This document shows, in pieces, positions 60,008 to 64,000 of a DNA stretch of 64,000 bases; position 1 is the stretch's first letter, and each line of letters begins with the position of its first letter. The position numbers and the translations under genes are program-made. Under the pieces are notes generated by a model. The model made no database searches, was not told the origin of the DNA, and saw only the letters and a program-made list of their open reading frames with translations. Source of the stretch: Thuidium tamariscinum (lineage: Eukaryota; Streptophyta; Bryopsida; Hypnales; Thuidiaceae); contig OZ019759.1 in NCBI GenBank assembly GCA_947034885.2, positions 17,176,501 through 17,240,500 on the forward strand, in the 5' to 3' direction.

Positions 60008-60781
60008 GCAAAATCATCTGGAGATCTCCTGATAAGTACGAGAAAAGAACTTCGATAACGAAAGCAATGACGAATGTAAACGGAAAAAAAAGCCATCCGG
60101 AGATCTCCCGATAGTAAGAAACTAAATGACGGTAGTATTATTTCCCTAATGCCATGAAGCCTAAAGGAAGCCTAAATTCATAGTATGGCTCCTGATCTAT
60201 CCGGAGATCTCCCAATGCTGCCTAATCCAAAATTCTTATATCAACGGGAGGTCTCCCGATGAATATGAGACATAGTTATGAGTTTTATCCCGAGTTGTAA
60301 AGACAAATGAAGATGTAGAAAATAGGAATCGTTTAGGGAGAGAGCCCGCGGTGGAAAGACTTGAAGATACAATAAGTGTTGATGGATAATAAGATATCCT
60401 TGGACAGAAGTTCATGGATAGTTCAATGTCAAAGCTATTGGGAGATCTCCCGATAGTTGCTTTAATTAAGGATTAGAAGGGTCCTGGAGTGCCTATAACT
60501 AGAATATCAGTTTCTTGGAGTAAGGTAGGGCATCCATCGGGAGATCTTCTGATAGTTGCTCTAGGCATTACAATGGTCTTCAACTGCCTATAATTACAAA
60601 GTGGGTCTGGAAATATGGCCTTGAGGCCATTGGGAGATCTCTTGATGGCTGGCAGTAGTACAACTGCAAACTGTTTTGAATCTCGTCACACTTGTCGATG
60701 TATGTGAGAAGAGCACTCATATTGAATGCCGCTCAGTATTCCTGAATGGCTTAAAGTAGTGACATCAGGAGATCTCCCGAT
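60008..60781. repeat. Scattered 18-bp palindromes upstream of the second ParB-like gene
   Basis: Copies lie at about 60014, 60095, 60196, 60241, 60437, 60535, 60625 and 60764. Examples are ATCCGGAGATCTCCCGAT (60095-60112) and ATTGGGAGATCTCCCGAT (60437-60454). Spacing is irregular (about 45-200 bp), unlike the 48- and 51-bp arrays at 34-37 kb. Confidence 0.9.
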
Positions 60782-60838
60782 GATTGAGGTTCGTAGGTAC
60801 TTCAGCATCTAACAACTTTTGTTCTGCTTAATTGCAAG

Positions 60839-63800
60839 GATGTTTTGTACTCTGAAATACCACCGGACATGAGCTCTAAAAGGCTTGCAGCCTTTGTTGA
60901 CAGGTGGGTTCCTACTTATAGATACAAGGGGGCTCATCACCTGGTGGGCGTTTCCCGGTGCCGCAACAAAGTTACTACGTGGGGCATTGAGTGGAAGGTG
61001 GATAGTGATAAGCGAGTGACTATCGTACCTACACTAATGTACATGGACCAGAAGTCAGCATCGTCCGGGCTAGACGTGTTGGAGATACAGGGTCTAAATG
61101 ATTCCACAGCTCTTGTGGTAATTCAAGAGAAAATTGCCAAGTCCAACGATGACTTAACATTCGGTTTAATTTTGGACTATAGGTTGATGAGGAAAGAGTT
61201 GTGCTTAACCGTTTTGCAACATGGGTATTTGTATTCGGCATCTGGCTTTTGTCAGTGGACTCCTGAAGAAATGAAGACGTAGTGGAACATCATGGACCAG
61301 GACCGCCAGGAGGCAAACATGACAAATAGTGCCCTTGTAGTAGCAGCTCCAGCAGCATCACCAGCAAAGAAGGGAACAAAATGGAAAGCACTAGTCGGAG
61401 CACCAGGGGATGATGCCACAAATGATAGTAATGCAAAGGCCAAGATCTTGAAGACTATCACAATTGAAAGATGCGTGGCCTTCACAGATGCAGAAGTAAA
61501 GAAGTTGACCAAAGGGCAGATGTCGGCTATGCAACAACTTTACAAGAGGGTCTTTGGAGTGATGTATAAGTGGGGGAAGAGACCTCTAGTGGATGCAAAC
61601 GGTAAAGCAATTCGTGTGCACTACAAGCACTTGCATAAGGCTCTACCAGGGAAGATTGTGTACATAGGTATTGAGAGGGCTAGGTTGGAGGGGATCCTAA
61701 ACCAAGTCCGAATCAAGGCAGACTACGACTCTGAATTGAGACACATCACAGTCCTTCCCCTGAAACTTGGTCCGTATGGTGGTGATGGTTCCAATGCAAG
61801 GGTTGCTTTCTGGGATTCCGCTCCGAATAAGAGAGATCTAACGAGCACAACGAATTACTACATCATTAGTGGACAACACACAGTCGAAGCGCATAAGAGA
61901 CTCTTGGAGTTAGGCGAGATCCCGGAGTGTGATAGAGTGCAAGCATCCACCTTTGAAATCATTCCTATTTGGGCACCAGTGAGTACTACGACACATAGTA
62001 GTGACAACCTTGTCTACCTCTCTCGATCACTGAACCAGAACATTGCTGGTCAACAACGCGAGCAATGTTTCACCCAGCAACTCCTGAATGCATGAGTGAA
62101 ATGGAGGGATATGGATAGCCCACAACCAGCGTATGGTGGCAGAATTCACTCGCCTGAGTATGCGGTAAGGAGTACACCACTCTTCTTTTGGAATTGATTC
62201 TCACTTTTTCATTAGTTTTGGAGGGGGGCTTGGCATTGGGAGATCTCCCAATAGTTGCTTCTCGTAGGAAAGAGTTTTGTCCTTGGAATTTCAACTAATT
62301 GTGATGTGGCCCTGGCGTAGAGGTTCCATCCTGTAATGAGTGCAATCTTCACAGGAGTTAAGCACAATGACGCGGCAGATTTGAGAATTCCACTTCTCTT
62401 CCTTGAAGACGATGACAATGTCAAACGATGGATAAAGATCGAGGAGAACTACATGAATCAGCGCCTTCCGGACAATGCCGGAGATTATGGAGGTCCAAAA
62501 ACAAAGCAAAAACCACTGTTTCAGAATGACTTCAGGCCTCTATACGGCCTTCGCCCAGAGGATGTGAACTACCTGGCGACTTTGGTGGAGAATAAGGAGG
62601 TGTCAATGAAGAGCTCTAAGGCAAAGGCGTTGGAGAACCACCAAAAGCTCCCTACCCTCGTTCAAGCAGCAGCTCTGGAGAAGCAAGTTCGACTTATGAA
62701 GAACGAGCTAATATGCCAGTATAAATCGCACCTGCTTTCGAGCAAGAGGCCTGAGTATATCCCATACACTGCTGATCAGTGGAATGCATTTGCGGCGGAG
62801 AAGAAAATCAGCCGTCGTCATCTGGAGCTTTGGGTTCACAAGTCGAATGACTTTGAGGAAAAACAGGAGTGGTTTAAGGGGTGAGGGCAAGCTCTGAACA
62901 AGACATGGGACCTCGAGGACTATCCCCGTTTTTTGAGAAACCTCTGGGAAGCACACATGAGTACCGATGAAGGGGTGCAAGTCAACCAGGTCTTGGCATC
63001 AAGTTTTGATGATTCATACATGTGCATGTCCATGGACGAGAGCAACTGGAACATTAGTGGCGTCCTCGCTAACCCAGTTGTGAAGAATTGGCGTGGAGAG
63101 AAGAAAAAACACCTATACATTTGGTTTCTTTTCGAAGCTACGGCGACTGGCTTCGTGGGTGTTACTATACTGGACGTTTTTGTTGGTAACAAAGATACCA
63201 TAATGAATCATGCTCGGTGGCCCTTACTGCATTCTTGGTTCCCATATGGACGATCGTTGATGGAGACTGTTGACCACTTTCGGGCCCATCCCGAAGTTCA
63301 GGACCCCTTAGCTTATCTAGGTGGTCGCAAGAAGTCCCCCTATCGCTATATCGTTCGTCGATCCAAGCTTGACGAGCAGGATTCACAATATGTTCGAAAA
63401 ACTAGGGAAGATGAAATACGGAAGGTTAGTTTACAAAAATGTTGCGCAAACTGATGTTGCCAAATGTTTCATCATGAGAGTACGTTGAAGGTGAGGAAGA
63501 CATTTTACTTAAAGTCATTTGAAGACCATCGGAATATGGGATCGCAGTGGGTGGGCAATTGTATAGTGGGAACGGGAATCGGAAGCGTAAATATGTTACA
63601 TTGGAGGGAGCTGAAGTATGTACTACGGCGTGGTACATTATTCACGGAATTCCGAAGTCGACCTATCACAGTTATATAAAGAAGTACAATGATGGTGTGG
63701 TCTCGGGAATGCACGGGAACAAAGGGATTAAGCGTCCCAGGATTCGAACCGTCCAAGTGACAGGAACGATAAAAGCAATCATAGATGAAACCGCTGATCA

Positions 63801-63942
63801 AATGCCACACCAAATGCGGGGCATTGGAAACGGAAGAATGGACACTTTGAAATTTCTGCTTGCTAGAAATAATTGGAAACGAGTTCAAGCTGATGCCAAT
63901 GAGGTAGCTGAATCACTCGAAATCTGTCTGTTGAGTCTGTGA
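60839..63942 (+). pseudogene. Second ParB-like gene with transposase-like C-terminal region, four in-frame stops
   Basis: Exons 60839-62164, 62321-63424 and 63481-63942 are joined phase 0 across introns of 156 and 56 bp (GTAAGG...GCGTAG; GTTAGT...GAGAG). In-frame stops: TAG 61280, TGA 62093, TGA 62882, TGA 63520. Otherwise the frame is open for about 960 codons. Exon one carries NYYIISGQHTVEAHKRLLEL, a ParB/Srx-like core. The last exon (CTTAWYIIHGIPKSTYHSY ... HGNKGIKRPR ... ADQMPHQMR) resembles, from memory, a helix-turn-helix-like block found next to DDE domains in uncharacterised eukaryotic transposon proteins. The middle exon is unrecognised. The gene may continue past the window. A perfect palindrome (62235-62252) sits in the first intron. 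Confidence 0.6.
62235..62252. repeat. 18-bp palindrome in an intron
   Basis: ATTGGGAGATCTCCCAAT is perfectly self-complementary despite two paired changes from the family consensus. It lies within the 62165-62320 intron. Confidence 0.9.
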
Positions 63943-63952
63943 GTTGCATTAT

Positions 63953-64000
63953 GCCATCGAGAGATCTCTGGATATATTATTACATCGGGAGAACTCCCGA
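63953..64000. repeat. Two 18-bp palindromes at the window edge
   Basis: Variants at about 63957 (ATCGAGAGATCTCTGGAT) and 63984 (ATCGGGAGAACTCCCGA, cut by the window end). The family therefore continues beyond the window. Confidence 0.85.

Noticed and set aside
15857-63522. Reassigned stop codons (alternative nuclear code)
   Set aside because: All three stop codons occur in frame, while the intact genes at 26.2, 29.3 and 44.9 kb have no internal stops. Point inactivation is simpler.

Overview
This window looks like a nuclear segment of a large, repeat-rich eukaryotic genome, most likely a streptophyte (green-plant lineage). The evidence is GT-AG introns of 56 bp to about 2 kb, MULE and hAT transposases of the plant type, degenerate interstitial CCCTAAA telomere-like repeats, Kozak-like start contexts, and AT-rich spacers broken by very GC-rich CGGACG arrays. 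A charophyte such as Chara is my guess only. There are no bacterial features, rRNA genes or recognisable tRNAs, and I could run no search, so family calls rest on motifs I can see.

Layout. 0-4 kb: repeats and a two-exon hypothetical fragment. 4.9-6.8 kb (- strand): an FCP1/SCP-like HAD phosphatase gene. 7-14 kb: AT-rich spacer, minisatellites, a CGGACG array and a long inverted repeat. 14.1-17.4 kb (-): a decayed BED/hAT transposase. 18.8-21.9 kb (-): a RING-H2 gene whose N-terminal domain is shared with an intact gene at 26.2-27.3 kb (+). 28.0-28.8 kb: a 176-bp satellite. 29.3-30.8 kb (+): a divergent protein-kinase-like gene. 33.6-37.6 kb (-): a broken multi-exon gene full of an 18-bp palindrome. 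40.1-44.1 kb (-): a SWIM-containing MULE transposase. 44.9-54.5 kb (+): an apparently intact gene of about 14 exons that fuses a ParB-like domain to an N4C/N6A-type DNA methyltransferase fold. 55.4-56.7 kb: a second array of the 176-bp satellite. 60.8-63.9 kb (+): a second ParB-like gene interrupted by stop codons.

How it fits together. The MULE gene and the ParB-methyltransferase gene diverge from a shared 0.77-kb spacer. Imperfect inverted repeats at about 39.2 and 54.9 kb bracket the pair, and their introns share a private palindrome family centred on TCGGATCCGA. I read them as one roughly 15.7-kb DNA transposon with methyltransferase cargo. A second palindrome family, ATCGGGAGATCTCCCGAT, marks three other loci (4-6, 34-37 and 60-64 kb) and has entered coding sequence. 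Four transposon-like genes (hAT, RING, Gly/Tyr-rich and kinase-like) share a promoter layout: CGGACG array, TATA box, 180-300 bp leader, ATG.

Most transposon-like genes carry in-frame stop codons inside otherwise open, homologous reading frames. This fits recent inactivation by point transitions, although readthrough or RNA repair cannot be excluded from sequence alone.
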